Shown here: one piece after another, positions 45,487 through 56,592 of the stretch
Position numbering within the stretch: the stretch's first letter is position 1
Layout: the number at the start of each line of letters is the position of its first letter
Assembly (NCBI RefSeq): GCF_963678635.1
Contig: NC_087062.1
Span: 42,548,395-42,612,394, forward strand
Source of the DNA: Symsagittifera roscoffensis
Lineage: Eukaryota; Xenacoelomorpha; Acoela; Convolutidae
DNA length: 64,000 nucleotides
Direction: 5' to 3'
Made by a program: the position numbers and the translations under genes
Notes under the pieces: model-generated
What the model was told of the DNA's origin: nothing
Seen by the model: only the letters and a program-made list of their open reading frames with translations
Database searches by the model: none

Positions 45487-45761
45487 TTGTTTTTGCTTTT
45501 GTTTCAAATGTGAATTATACAGTGAAGTAACAAAGTCCATACATAGATTTGGTTAGATTATTTCAGTAGGATTAATTCTATAGCAGTTTTGAGGATTTTG
45601 AGTTAATCGTGAGTTCCCTTTTCCTTCTGAATGGAAGGTTAGTTCGGCCTCCCTTTTCCATCCAGTTGTGCTTATTGTCCAATTCGACCACATGATACTA
45701 ATGATTGGTTTTAATTTCAGATCTTTGAAATAGTCTTTGCAATTGTATTTAAATTAACATC

Positions 45762-48466
45762 ATGAACCCCATTGCTGGATCGAATCAGCAATTTTCCCAC
45801 AGTATAGGCTCACCAGCAGTATCCTTACCAGCGGGACCGACTGGGGATAGAAGAGGTGGTGCGAGTAGTGCCTCAATGTCTGCGGCCACCCTGGGTTCTG
45901 GTTTGGCAGTGGGGGCTGGCTCGAATGTCGCGAGCATGGGAGTAATGCAAGGAGAGGCAGTGAGTCATGAGTATGTGTTCAAGTGGATTGAGGACTTGGG
46001 ATGCTCGGAGACTCGCGAAAATAGTTTACTAGAACTAAGGTGAAGACGCACGCATTACTTAGGCCCAAATACTGTTGAAATATAAATTTGAATCAACTGC
46101 TGATTTTTTTGGACACGCAAGGAAGCAATTTGAATGCACTTGAGTCCTTTTTCATGTATTGTAGGCAGCTGGAAAGGTCAAATGTGAAAAATGGTCAAAC
46201 CATCGATTATGGTCGAGGGATTTTGAAGTTGCAATTTTAATGAAGTATATACAATGAGTGGATTTACTGTTTCAGCAAGAAGCGTGAATCAGTTCCCGAC
46301 TTGGCTCCAATGCTGTGGAACTCGTTTGGAACTGTAGCCGCTCTTCTACAGGAAATAACCAACATATATCCTCTTATATTCCCTCCAGTCATGACAATAA
46401 GTGTTACTTTCATTATATTTTGATCAAAACTATATTGTCAAGTGTACTTTATTATTTAGTTTGACAATTCTAGGCTCATCAAAGCAATAGAGTGTGCAAT
46501 GCATTAGCCCTGCTGCAGTGTGTGGCCTCGCACCCAGAAACTAGAACTCCATTTTTACATGGTAAGAGCCGCGTCGGAAAGTTTTTGGGTGGGCATAAAT
46601 AAATGGTTTTATTTGGATAGTTAGTTGAAAAGTTATGGTAGAATCTTGCCTACCAAAAGTTGTTTAACTGTTTAGTAGTTATTACCCTTGAGATTTGCAA
46701 GGGTGTTGCTATCGAGTACCAGACTTTTTTCTCCCGATGAATTCAAATTTCTTTGCGTCCCCGGCACACTTAGCCTGGAGGTCACGAATACGCATGGTAC
46801 CGCAAAGGTCGTGGATTCGAAGCTGATCAGGACCTGTTTTTTTTTTTCAAACTGGAACTATTGTTTAAAATAAAATTTCCGCCCTATTATTTGTCTGCTT
46901 GTTTTTTTTTGCGGCTTAGTTGTCAAATATTAGACTAGTTTTTTTTGCTGAATGCATTGTAGTTGCTTATAGTGTTTTGATTTACTACTGCAATTTGTAA
47001 TTTTACTTACCTTGAGTTCGTATTTATTAGTTTTTGTTTCGCTTAAATAATTTATTCGGCCCAAATTATTTCTGCCTATTTTTTATCGGCATAGTGTCCT
47101 GATTTTGGGTCCTTTCAAAGGAAACACATATTATGCTATCCTCCGGATCGCATTAAATGCTAAAAGTCTAAAAGTAGAATAAATAGTCAAGTTTTTCATG
47201 ACAAAATTTTTGTTTACGGTTGTAATGGAATTTACCCAAGTTTTGTCGGCCATTGCCGTTTGATAATTGTTTTCGAGTTTTCATTAACGCCTTCGATCGT
47301 GTTTCTGGACGTGTTTTCCGCAAATAGAACATCATTCCAGACATCATGATGAACATTTTGTGGACTCTTTCTTTTTCCTTTCTTTGGACTTTCCTGGTGG
47401 ACTTTGGTGGTGGTGGTGGCTTTCCTTTCCTGTCTGCTGGCTGGCAATGCTATTTGGAAGTGGTATCGCAAATGGTGCGAAGCTCCGCTTAGCCTCTGTG
47501 TCAAAATGAAGTTAAGTGATTTCCCATGATATTTCAGCTCAGATCCCTCTGTATCTGTACCCGTTTCTACACACCTCTAGCAAGACTAGACCATTCGAGT
47601 ACCTGCGTTTGACTAGCCTGGGAGTGATAGGGGCTCTAGTGAAGACAGACGAAGTGGATGTGATCAACTTCCTACTCACCACTGAGATCATCCCCCTCTG
47701 TCTGCGCATCATGGAGAACGGATCAGAATTATCCAAGACTGCAAGTGATATTCCACGAAAACCGCTTATGATATTAAACCGATATTTAATTATGAAAAAT
47801 TAAAGCTCTTGATATACTAAATAGGATAGTTATTCCCAGAAATATAGACGGTGTTAATTCAGTCTCAGATCAACTGGAAGCAACATACTAGCTTTTTGGT
47901 TGCATATGCGCTAAGATACTGCGTAGATAAGCAAACGTGGTATGAAGTTTGACCGCATGGAAATAGATTTTTTTTTTCAGGTAGCTACCTTTATCTTGCA
48001 GAAGATCCTTCTGGATGAAACTGGATTGAATTACATCTGCCAGACGTATGATCGCTTTTCCCACGTTGCTCTCATACTTGTGAGTAATCTACGTTCAACA
48101 AACTTTCTCAAAATTAGTATGATAGCTGTCTAGAGAAAAGTTATTAATTATAGTTGAAGTATTTAATTCTAAAAGAAGACATTGATGTTTCTTTTTCAGG
48201 GTAAAATGGTCATGGCTCTTGCGAAAGAACCTTCACAGCGGCTTTTGAAACACGTGATCAGATGCTACCTCCGACTTAGTGACAATCCCAGAGCCAGAGA
48301 GGCTTTGAGATCTTGTCTGCCAGAGCAACTGAAAGATCAGTCATTTTTCCAGGCATGTCTGAAAGACGAACCCAACACGAAACGCTGGCAGGCTCAACTC
48401 ATTCGCAATGTTGAGACACCTAATAACGTGCAACCGTCTGGAGACTCTTTGCATGGAAATAACTAA
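45762..48466 (+). CDS. CNOT9: CNOT9 / Rcd1 / CAF40, CCR4-NOT complex subunit, six exons
   Basis: Exons 45762-46039, 46276-46396, 46474-46561, 47538-47740, 47981-48079 and 48200-48466 join in frame to 351 residues. The fold is six armadillo-like repeats: [111 protein letters not shown], and [16 protein letters not shown], all close to the very conserved family. The N-terminal 70 residues are Ser/Gly-rich and longer than in human (299 residues total). Exon 4 uses a GC donor (ACT|GCAAGT). Exon 2 seems to use an AT donor (ACA|ATAAGT). CNOT9 binds CNOT1 and tryptophan-containing partners such as GW182 to drive deadenylation. TTTCAG ends 41 nt before the ATG. Confidence 0.95.
46562..47537 (+). other. 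CNOT9 intron 3, with SINE-like and hairpin repeats
   Basis: Bounded by GTAAGA and TTTCAG. It contains the tRNA-like SINE copy at 46760-47130 (TTAGCCTGGAGGTC, then GTGGATTCGAAGCTGA), a GGT microsatellite near 47405 and a hairpin motif at 47463-47500 only 38 nt before exon 4. Confidence 0.7.
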
Positions 48467-49670
48467 TGACTCACTTAAAAACTCTTAGATGATGCAACTA
48501 TTTATGCGAGAATTTCGATGTTTTAATTCAAATCATTTTATGGTAAGGCAACTGCTTCTTAGCAATTTTGAGAGGGTTCAAACAACAAATGAGAGGGTTC
48601 AAACCTGGATAGGGTAGGATGTTTTTAAACAACTTTTTCGTATACTAGTTAAAGTGAGTCCGCTCGATAAATAGGCATGTTACTTGGTAAATTTATTTTT
48701 TTTTAAAATCAAGTTGACTGGTACTGCTAATACATCATAATTGGCTTGCGTCACGTAGCAATTATGTAGACTCATAATTGGCGTGCGTCACTTGAGAAAC
48801 TTTGTAGACTTAAAATTTTTCACATTCAGTTTTTCCAGTAGAGTTATTGGTCATATTTTTGCTGGCGTAAACGAAGTGCAATTTCGCGTCTATTGAAAAA
48901 ACTCGATTTCAGAAGTTTTCTTCCTCAGTAATCTCGTAATTTTTTGAAATGCACATTTTAAGCATAATGTGGTTTTATGCTTTCCAAGTTATTACAAGCA
49001 AAATTAGTTAGGATGCCTTCAGTTTATTATATTCCAAACTTACTTGCAAAAATATGTCTGTTTGTATTTGTTTTAAGCAGATTTAGCTGATTGATTTGTG
49101 ACTAGTTTCGGCCAATTGTTAAACGTTTGTGACCGAGAAAGCAGGGCGTTAGACTCCAATTCTCGAGGTCGCTAGAATTAGATATTTTTGTTTTGGCAAG
49201 GGTAAGATCAGATATTTAATAGTTGAGAAGTCAATTTTAGAAGTATTCACCATGGTAAGAGCTTATGATCCGACTACCCCCTTATGCTTGTGTGGCAATT
49301 ATGGCCTAAAGTGTTTTTTAACGCATTTAGTTAACATGAATAAGAACAATAGAGGATCGATAATATATTTTCAGCTGTGATTCGGATTTCGAATAAATTT
49401 TGTTTGACTGTTTGCCGGATTTTTGGAGCTCTAGTTTGAGAAGAAAACGTCTCAAAATCATGAAAAAAAATTATGGAGAAAATTTGTTTACACTTGCGAG
49501 GTTGCGAGCGTAGTGAACATGTACGAACCGTCTTTGTTTCGAACTCAACTCGCAACCCTTACTAAAAGTGTTCATTTATTTGGTGGTACTTATGCTATAA
49601 TGACGACCTGTAGGATTTCAAATTTTTTGGCGTCTATCAGCTTTTTTTATTAGTTTTTGTGATCTATTAT
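48467..49670. other. Noncoding interval downstream of CNOT9
   Basis: The CNOT9 3'UTR presumably starts here, with no AATAAA close to the stop. It includes a hairpin relic at 48868-48895 (AACGAAGTGCAATTTCGCG, then TCTATTG), a tRNA-like fragment near 49120-49185 and a TACGAACCGTC repeat copy at 49505-49600. Confidence 0.5.
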
Positions 49671-49741
49671 GCGTCCGTGTCTGAGTGGTTAGTGCAAAAG
49701 TCTCATAATCTCGAGGTCGCAGATCGAATCCGAGACGAAGC
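49671..49741 (+). repeat. tRNA-Met-like SINE head
   Basis: TGTCTGAGTGGTTAG (A-box), AGTCTCATAATCTCGAGGTC (very close to the elongator tRNA-Met anticodon arm, CAT anticodon) and AGATCGAATCC (B-box). The acceptor ends do not pair, so it is a tRNA-derived relic and not a working gene. Confidence 0.65.
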
Positions 49742-49792
49742 CAATTTTCACGAATTCGAGGCTTTTTTCTATTTTTCAGGCTAGTGTATTTG

Positions 49793-49850
49793 AAGCAAAG
49801 CTTCGCCTCTGTATGCGAAACGAAGCTTCTTATCTGTGTAAAATTTTATG
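49793..49850 (+). repeat. Two adjacent hairpin-motif copies
   Basis: GAAGCAAAGCTTCGCCTCTG is followed at once by TGCGAAACGAAGC and TCTTATCTGTGTAAAAT. The direct doubling shows that the motif can occur in tandem. Confidence 0.6.
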
Positions 49851-49854
49851 GTAC

Positions 49855-52800
49855 GCTGGTTAAAAACAACTGGTCTACTGCAATTATGGGGCAAAATCAT
49901 TATTTCTACATTTTGCACTGAAACTTAGACGGTTGAAAATGATTTGCTAATATTTACCAATCAATTCAACCAAATTGTTTGGGCATTTCATTTAAAACTG
50001 ACAATTACTGGATGAAAACTTAAAAAAAGAAACTGGATTACTTAAAAAGAAACTGGATTAAAAAACTTTTTTTTGCAGGCGAGGAGTAAAACGATGGATA
50101 TCACTTTGGTTAGCGCTATCACTGTATTTATGTGTTTTTTTTTAACTCGGTCTGAATTGCGGTTTGGAACTCCAATTCGGGCATTCTAGAACTTTGCACA
50201 GTGTAACCTTAATCATAATTATTTATTTTCACACGTGATTTTCTGGAACTCAAAAAATGTTCTTTGTCTAGAAAACGCTGGGCCATTGCTCAAAAATCAT
50301 GCAATTAAATCAGTAACATTGCGTTTGACTCTACACTACTCTGTCGTAAGCTGCTGTTAAGTTAAAACGTAGAAAAGGAAAGCTTAGATGTGCTCATGTA
50401 TAATCAAAACTCATTGATCTACTACAGCTGTCAGAATTTTTTTGCCATTTCTTCCGATTCAAAATTGTCACAGCTTGCATTTTTGGCGGTACTTCGGTTT
50501 TTCAATTGTTCATCTGAGAAATCAGCTTCCATTTGTTCATCATTCATATCATTGTCTGCTGTTGATTGAATCTGATCGTCTTTTCGTGCTTCAGAAGGCA
50601 TTGATGCCAGAGTGAGGCGCGCAAGAAGGAGTTATTACTAGAGGCCAACCTAGACGTCAAATTTTCTAAATGGATCAATACACTAGTATATTTGCCAATC
50701 AATTTTAACCAAATTGTTTAGGCATTTCAATTAAACTGACAATTACTGGATTAAAAATTTAAAAAATAAACTGAATTAAAAATTTTTTTTTGCCGGCGAG
50801 GAGTAAAGCGATCGATATCACTTTAGTTAGATATAACTTTAGCTGGTGATATTAATTTATGCAAAAGCTAGCTCTATCACTGTATCACTGAATTTATGCG
50901 ATTTTTTAAAACTCGGTCTGAATTGCGGTTTTGGGAAATCAAACAAAAAGGCACCACCCGCAACAAAGAAAAGTAAAAGAAATTAACTTAATGAATATTT
51001 CATTACGAGGCCAAACTTGTGCTCTGGAAAAGCGCACAATTTTTTGCCTGTATTTTCCTGGATTCCAGAGACAAGTCTTTACAGATGTTGAAAGTTTTTC
51101 CGAACGATCAAAGAAAACTAACAAAAAAAGAAGAACAAAGGGAGCGTCGTTGTTGCAGAATCCGCTTACAATTCACAAAAAGCACAGTTTGGCCTCGTAA
51201 AACTGGCCTACAGAGATCATCCTAGACGTCAAGTTTTCTAAGTGGATCAATACACTAGTATAGCAAAAATTTAGTGATTCTGTAATTTCAAATTTGATGC
51301 TGTTTTTGAAAAGCAATGAAGGATGTTTCTTTCATCTCAAAATTATCAACGCCAGTGTTTATACAGTCACAGGATTTTTTGATCTCCACGAGCAAACTTT
51401 TTTTCAATGTTTTAGTACAACGTTTTAAAATAATGTTTTTTGGATGCGATGTTGAGATTTAAAAAATTTGATTCCAGGATATTAATAAACGCTCGGGGTG
51501 CTGGAGAGGCAGCTAGAAAGCATTGCATTGAATGTGGATGTCTTAAAACACTCAAATTTCTGTGGATTTTTTTAGCAATAGCGCTTAATTGATTCAACTA
51601 AAAAAGAAACTGCGTTGAACATTTTTTTCAGGCGAGAAGTAAAGCCAAGGATATCACTTAAGCTGATGTAAACTTTTGATGTGAACTCTTTGTACCATGC
51701 AATTTTCGAGTTGAACCGAAATTTTCTCGTTTTGAGTTTTCTCTTGTCTTGTTTACGCGAAAATTGTACAACAAATGTAATGGATATTTGTGGTGTAAAA
51801 TGTTATCATTACAGTCGGTTCCCTTTTTGCACTCACAACATAATGCAATACAAATTGATTTTTTTTCACTGAGTAATGTAGAAATTTTGTCCCCATCCCA
51901 ACGTTGGCCCTTTTGCCGCCCTTCCACTTGCACCATTTCCCTACCCCACCTCGTGAATACTCTCCCACCGAAACCACACTTACCACCTGAGACAACGCCC
52001 TCTCTTTCTGGGTTGTATTCTTTGATCCCCTTACCTCCCCAATCGTTACCATTAAAATTTTTTTGATCGATTATCGATTGTTTTCAGAGTTTTTGAAAGG
52101 TAGAAAATTGAAAAATTGAATAGCAAAAAACAGTAACAAAAAACAACTGGTCTACTGCACAAATGGGACAAAATCATTATGTCTACATTTTGCGCTGAAA
52201 TTTAGACAGTTGAAAATGATTTGCTAAAATTGTTTAGGCATTTCAATTAAACTGACAATTACTGGATTAAAAACTTAAAAAATAAACTGGATTACTTAAA
52301 AAAAACTGGATTAAAAAACTTCTTTAGCACGCGTGGAGTAAAGCGATGGATATCACTTTAGTTAGTTTTCACTTTAGCTGGTGATATTACTTTATGCAAA
52401 AGCGAGCTCTATCACTGTATTTATCAGTTTTTTAACTCGGTCTGAATTACGGTTTGGAACTCCAATTCGGGCATTCTGGAACTTTGCACAGTGTAACCTT
52501 AATCATAATTATTTATTTTCACACGTGATTTTCTGGAACTCAAAAAATGTTCTTTTTCTAGAAAACTCTGGGTCATTGCACAAAAATCATGCAATTAAAT
52601 CAGTAACATTGCGTTTGACTCTACACTACTCTGTCGTAAGCTGCTGTTAAGTTAAAACGTAGAAAAGGAAAGCTTAGATGTGCTCATGTATAATCAAAAC
52701 TCATCAATCTACTAAAGCTGTCAGAACTTTTTTTGCCATTTCTTCCGATTCAAAATTGTCACAGCTTGCATTTTTGGCGGTACTTCGGTTTTTCGATTGT

Positions 52801-54135
52801 TCATCTGACAAATCAGCTTCCATTTGTTCATCTGACAAATCAGCTTCCATTTGTTCATCATTCAAATCATTGTCTGCTGTTGATTGAATCTGATCGTCTT
52901 TTCGTGCTTCAGAAGGCAGTGATGTCGGGGCGAGGCGAGCAAGAAGCAGTTATTACTACAGAGGCCATCCTAGACGCCAAATTTTCCAAATAGATCAAAA
53001 CACTTGTATAGCAATATTGTGGTGATTCTGTAGTTTCAAGCTTGATTCAGTTTTTGATGAGCCATGAAAGCTGTTGGACATTCTTTGATCACAAAGCTAT
53101 CAACGCCAGTGTTTATACAGTCACGGGATTTTTTGGTATCAACGAGCAAATTATTTACTTTTTTCAATGCTTCTAATACAACGTTTTCAAAAAAGGTTTT
53201 TTGGAATAAATGTTGAGATATAAAGTAATTGATTCCAGGATACTAATTAAAGTTGGGGGTGCTGGAGAGGCAGCTAGAAAGCATTGGATTGAGAGTGAAT
53301 GTCTTAAACAATCATTTTCTATGATGTTTTTGAGCAAAAGCGCTAAATTGATTTAACTAAAAAAGAAATTGGACTTTTAAACATTTCTGACGAGAAGTAA
53401 AGCCAAGAATATCACTTTAGCTGATGTGAGCTTAAAAGAAATACATGGGAAACTCTTCTGGTTTAGATTTTTTCTCTTGTATTGTTTATGCAAAAGCAAG
53501 CTCCACCACTGTATTTATGCATTTTTCATAGTCTCTGGTTTTCAACCAGTGTCTGGCTTGCGACACCCGCTTCTAAGAAAAGTGAAAATAATTCAAATAT
53601 AATGTTTTTTTTGTGTTCTAAAATGCTATCAATACAATCAGTTCCCTTTTTGCACACATACAACAAAAGGAATAAAAGTCGATTATAATCCACTGTTTTT
53701 ATCAAACTTAAATTTAATTATAATCTATTTCAAATAATTGTACGGATTTTTTTTCCGCGTTGTGCAAAATTTGCAAGAATTTTTATTTTTACCAAATGAA
53801 TAATGCAGAAACTTTGTCTCCCACCCCAACAATTGCCCCCTTCCACCTGAACCACTCCCCTACCCCCACCTGACCACCTCGTGAATACTCCCACCACCTG
53901 AACCACCCCACCCACCTGAACCACCCCCGCCACCTGAACCATCCCCCCTCTCCTCACCTGAACCAACCCCCCTCCCATCACAACCAACTCCCTCTCCACC
54001 TGGGTTGCACTGATTGATCTCCCTTCCTTTCCCAATCCTTTCGATCGATTATCATTTAATTTTTCAAAGTTTTTTGAAAGGAACAAAATTGAGAAATTGA
54101 GTAACCTAAAACAGTAACAAAAATCAAAAATGCGC
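49855..54135 (+). repeat. Tandem array of a 2.0-2.3 kb noncoding unit (two full copies and a diverged third)
   Basis: Unit 1 starts near 49855 and unit 2 near 52138 (AACTGGTCTACTGCA, then CAAAATCATTAT-TCTACATTTTGC). Each contains a TCTATCACTGTAT...AACTCGGTCTGAATT block (50116, 52410, with an extra internal copy at 50880), a CATTTCTTCCGATTC block, a CCTAGACG-CAA-TTTTC block, a C-rich tract and a GATCGATTATC end. A weakly similar third copy continues from 54180 to about 54600. Short open frames do not stay open between copies, so it is noncoding. Confidence 0.75.
53815..54005 (+). repeat. C-rich minisatellite, unit CCACCTGAACCA-type
   Basis: At least six imperfect repeats of CACCTGAACCACCCC. 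The counterpart in unit 1 (51895-52015) has one or two units only, so it expanded after duplication. The minus strand is G-rich with many GG and GGGG runs, so G-quadruplex formation is possible. Confidence 0.75.
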
Positions 54136-54599
54136 AGAAAACAGTTGAAATTGAACAACAAGTAACCATCTTTAAATTAAAACGTAGAAAAACCTTTATG
54201 TGCGTTGAAATTCGTATCTCACTAAAGAGAAAAAATTGGATTTTTATGGAGTTTCACTGTCTTCATCTATAAAAGGGAAAAATGATCGAGTGTAATTGAT
54301 TTGCAAAAAAATTTTCATGCTTTATTACATAATAGCAATATAGTCCATTTGTAATTTTATAATGATTTTTTTTTCACTTTTATAGAAACTGGCAATAAGA
54401 CTAAAACTTAATGGGTTTTTATCCATCGAACTCCAGTGCAGGCATTCAGAAATTTCGCACGGTGTAACTTAATTTATACTTCAGTTTTTTCACTTAAGCT
54501 CGTGATTTTGTAAATTTTGAAAGTGTTTCCGGGGTCAAGAAAACAGTGGGTTGTTTACTGAATGGTTTTATTTCATTACTTATTGCTGATCAAACGAAA

Positions 54600-55600
54600 A
54601 GCACCAGAAATCAAATTTCATGGATAATATTCGATTAAATTGCATTTTATTGTAATAAATTGACTTTAATCGGTTAAAATGGATTATAATTTCTAATTTT
54701 TTAATTAACTTCATCCATTTTAATCAATTATAATCAAACTTACAATTTTTTTTCAAAGTTATTTCTTTTCTTAGTTAGTGCAGTTGCTACATTTTACGTG
54801 TCATAAACTTTTACTTTTCATATAGTATTTGAAGAAAGTTTTAAAAGTTCTCCAGTTTTTCAAAATGACAGTTGAACATTTTATTTAATTATTTTGTACC
54901 ATCGCCATGGTAAAAAATAACTATCCGCTAATTTTTACTATCTCCATTTGCGCACTGCCCCCCTCGCGTTCACGTAGAGGGGGTTCTCAATGGTTGAACG
55001 GGCTGGGGTATTTGAGTTTAAGCTTGGAGTAGCTTACTCATAGAGTAATTTCAGATAAGGTATACCGTCTTCTCGTCACGCTATCTTATTTTCGGCCGGA
55101 TAGATTCGTGCAACTTCTTAGTCTAAAACCGATCTTAATCTTACTCTTATATCTCCTAATCTCAATACTGGTCTAGTATACTGGTATTTGTGGGTTAGAT
55201 ATCTGGAACTTGTTCGGAAGGAGAACAATTGTCTTCTAACTTGTATTTAAATTGTTCTGGTGCTGAAACTACAAGTAGTTTCAGCATTACAAATATCTGT
55301 CAGTGTTAGTTATGGATCATGATTGGTTAGTAAAAATATTTTATAGATGGTTATAAATACTAGTCTTAAACTGGTTCCACCCATCCGGGGCTTAGAGAGT
55401 TTTTGATTTTCAGATTGTTTATTGTAGTGAAGGATGGATGGAAAGATTTCTTTGTTTTTCGGAGTTGTTGTCTTTTGAAGCAGTGACTGAGTGAAGGAAG
55501 GAGAGATGCATTTGTCTTCATGGAGAGAAGAAGGGCTGTTGTTCGTGTTCCAGAAGGGTGTCACGTTTTATCCTACATCGTCTTGAGTGATCGTGTCAAG
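54600..55600. other. Noncoding interval
   Basis: AT-rich to about 54950. 55060-55180 is shared with 37040-37160. An 84-codon minus-strand frame at 55310-55564 has unremarkable composition and is not called. Confidence 0.5.
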
Positions 55601-55611
55601 ATTTCAGATTG

Positions 55612-55923
55612 ATGCAAAGATGTGTCGGTTTCGTTGAGCTAGAGCGAGACTACGTGCAAGATCAAGTTTGCCCTTTCTGTGTGAAGCGCCAATTGACTAA
55701 GATCTGTATATGAAGTGAACATCAAGTTGGCCAATTTTCTTCTTCAATGGGTTCCTTTGCTGCGATGTTCGGTCCATACTTCAAATCCTGTGAGGGTTGT
55801 GACTACGGCAACAAACCAATAGATTTGCCATTCCAGTGTCGGAATGTTATCGAGTTTTCATTTCCCTTTGCTGCTCGTTCCGTTTGCACTAAGAAATTGC
55901 ATATTAAACCTATATCTTGTTAG
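55612..55923 (+). CDS. Candidate Cys-rich small protein with one in-frame TGA
   Basis: From an ATG at 55612 the frame runs 33 residues (MQRCVGFVELERDYV..., VCPFCVKRQL, KICI), meets a single TGA at 55711-55713, and stays open for another 69 codons to TAG at 55923. Cysteines continue past the TGA (KSCEGCDYGN, FQCRNVI, RSVCTKK, PISC). G+C content rises over exactly this stretch, as it does at the confirmed genes. ATTTCAG ends 4 nt before the ATG. Possible readings: a pseudogene with one nonsense change, two short ORFs, TGA readthrough, or selenocysteine. I see no convincing SECIS element downstream. No known family is recognised. Confidence 0.3.
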
Positions 55924-56590
55924 TGAGATCAATTTTAGTTACGATGTTATATTAGTTGTTTTCGCAAAAATGGTTTCTTTGTTTCGATTATTTTAAAAAG
56001 TCGCTCAACCTAGAGCAACTCTCGCCAAAAAGATGGTGTGGGTCAGAAGCGTGATTATAGCGCGGTGGATTAGGCCGGCTAGAGAGCATGCTCAGGACGT
56101 CCTCCTGGTTGGTGAGGCCAGTGAGGGAGTATAATTTTACCGTCTCTTTGAGTCTCTTTTTGTGTTCAACCTTTCGTTTTTTTTACCGGTTGTTTTTCTC
56201 TTTTTTGACTTATCAAAAACCGATTAATTTGTGATGGGTTTTTCTTTTGGCAATTTATTGTTTCAAGTAGTTTTAGTAAACCTTGAAAAAGGGTTTCAAA
56301 AGAAAAATTTATCCAATTTTAACGTGGGTTTAATCTGGTCTGAGTACGTACTATAAGAGTACTTTCAGCAGTGTATGTATCAAATTGTGTTCGCGCAGCT
56401 GCTGGGTTTGTCTTTTATTGATCAGTCAGAAGTAGGTCAACACCAAGTTTCAGACGATGAGCAGCCGTAAAGCAAAGTTCGAAGCAATTATGATAGTCTT
56501 GAATTCTAATGATCATCGAATTATGGTATTCTCGAATTCGAAAAGGCAAGTCAAAATAAGATGGTTCACGGATTGGAGAAAACTTTGCAA
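55924..56590. other. Noncoding interval
   Basis: It contains a G+C-richer stretch at 56030-56140 with an A-box-like TAGCGCGGTGGATTAGG and no B-box, then AT-rich DNA. Nothing else can be supported. Confidence 0.4.
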
Positions 56591-56592
56591 GT

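Noticed and set aside
49671-49741. Possible functional tRNA-Met gene
   Set aside because: The anticodon arm and B-box are good, but the acceptor strands do not pair and the D-arm is poor, so it is a tRNA-derived relic.
55711-55713. TGA as a definite selenocysteine codon
   Set aside because: No convincing SECIS core and stem was found by eye in 55924-56150, and no known selenoprotein family matches, so it is reported only as a candidate.
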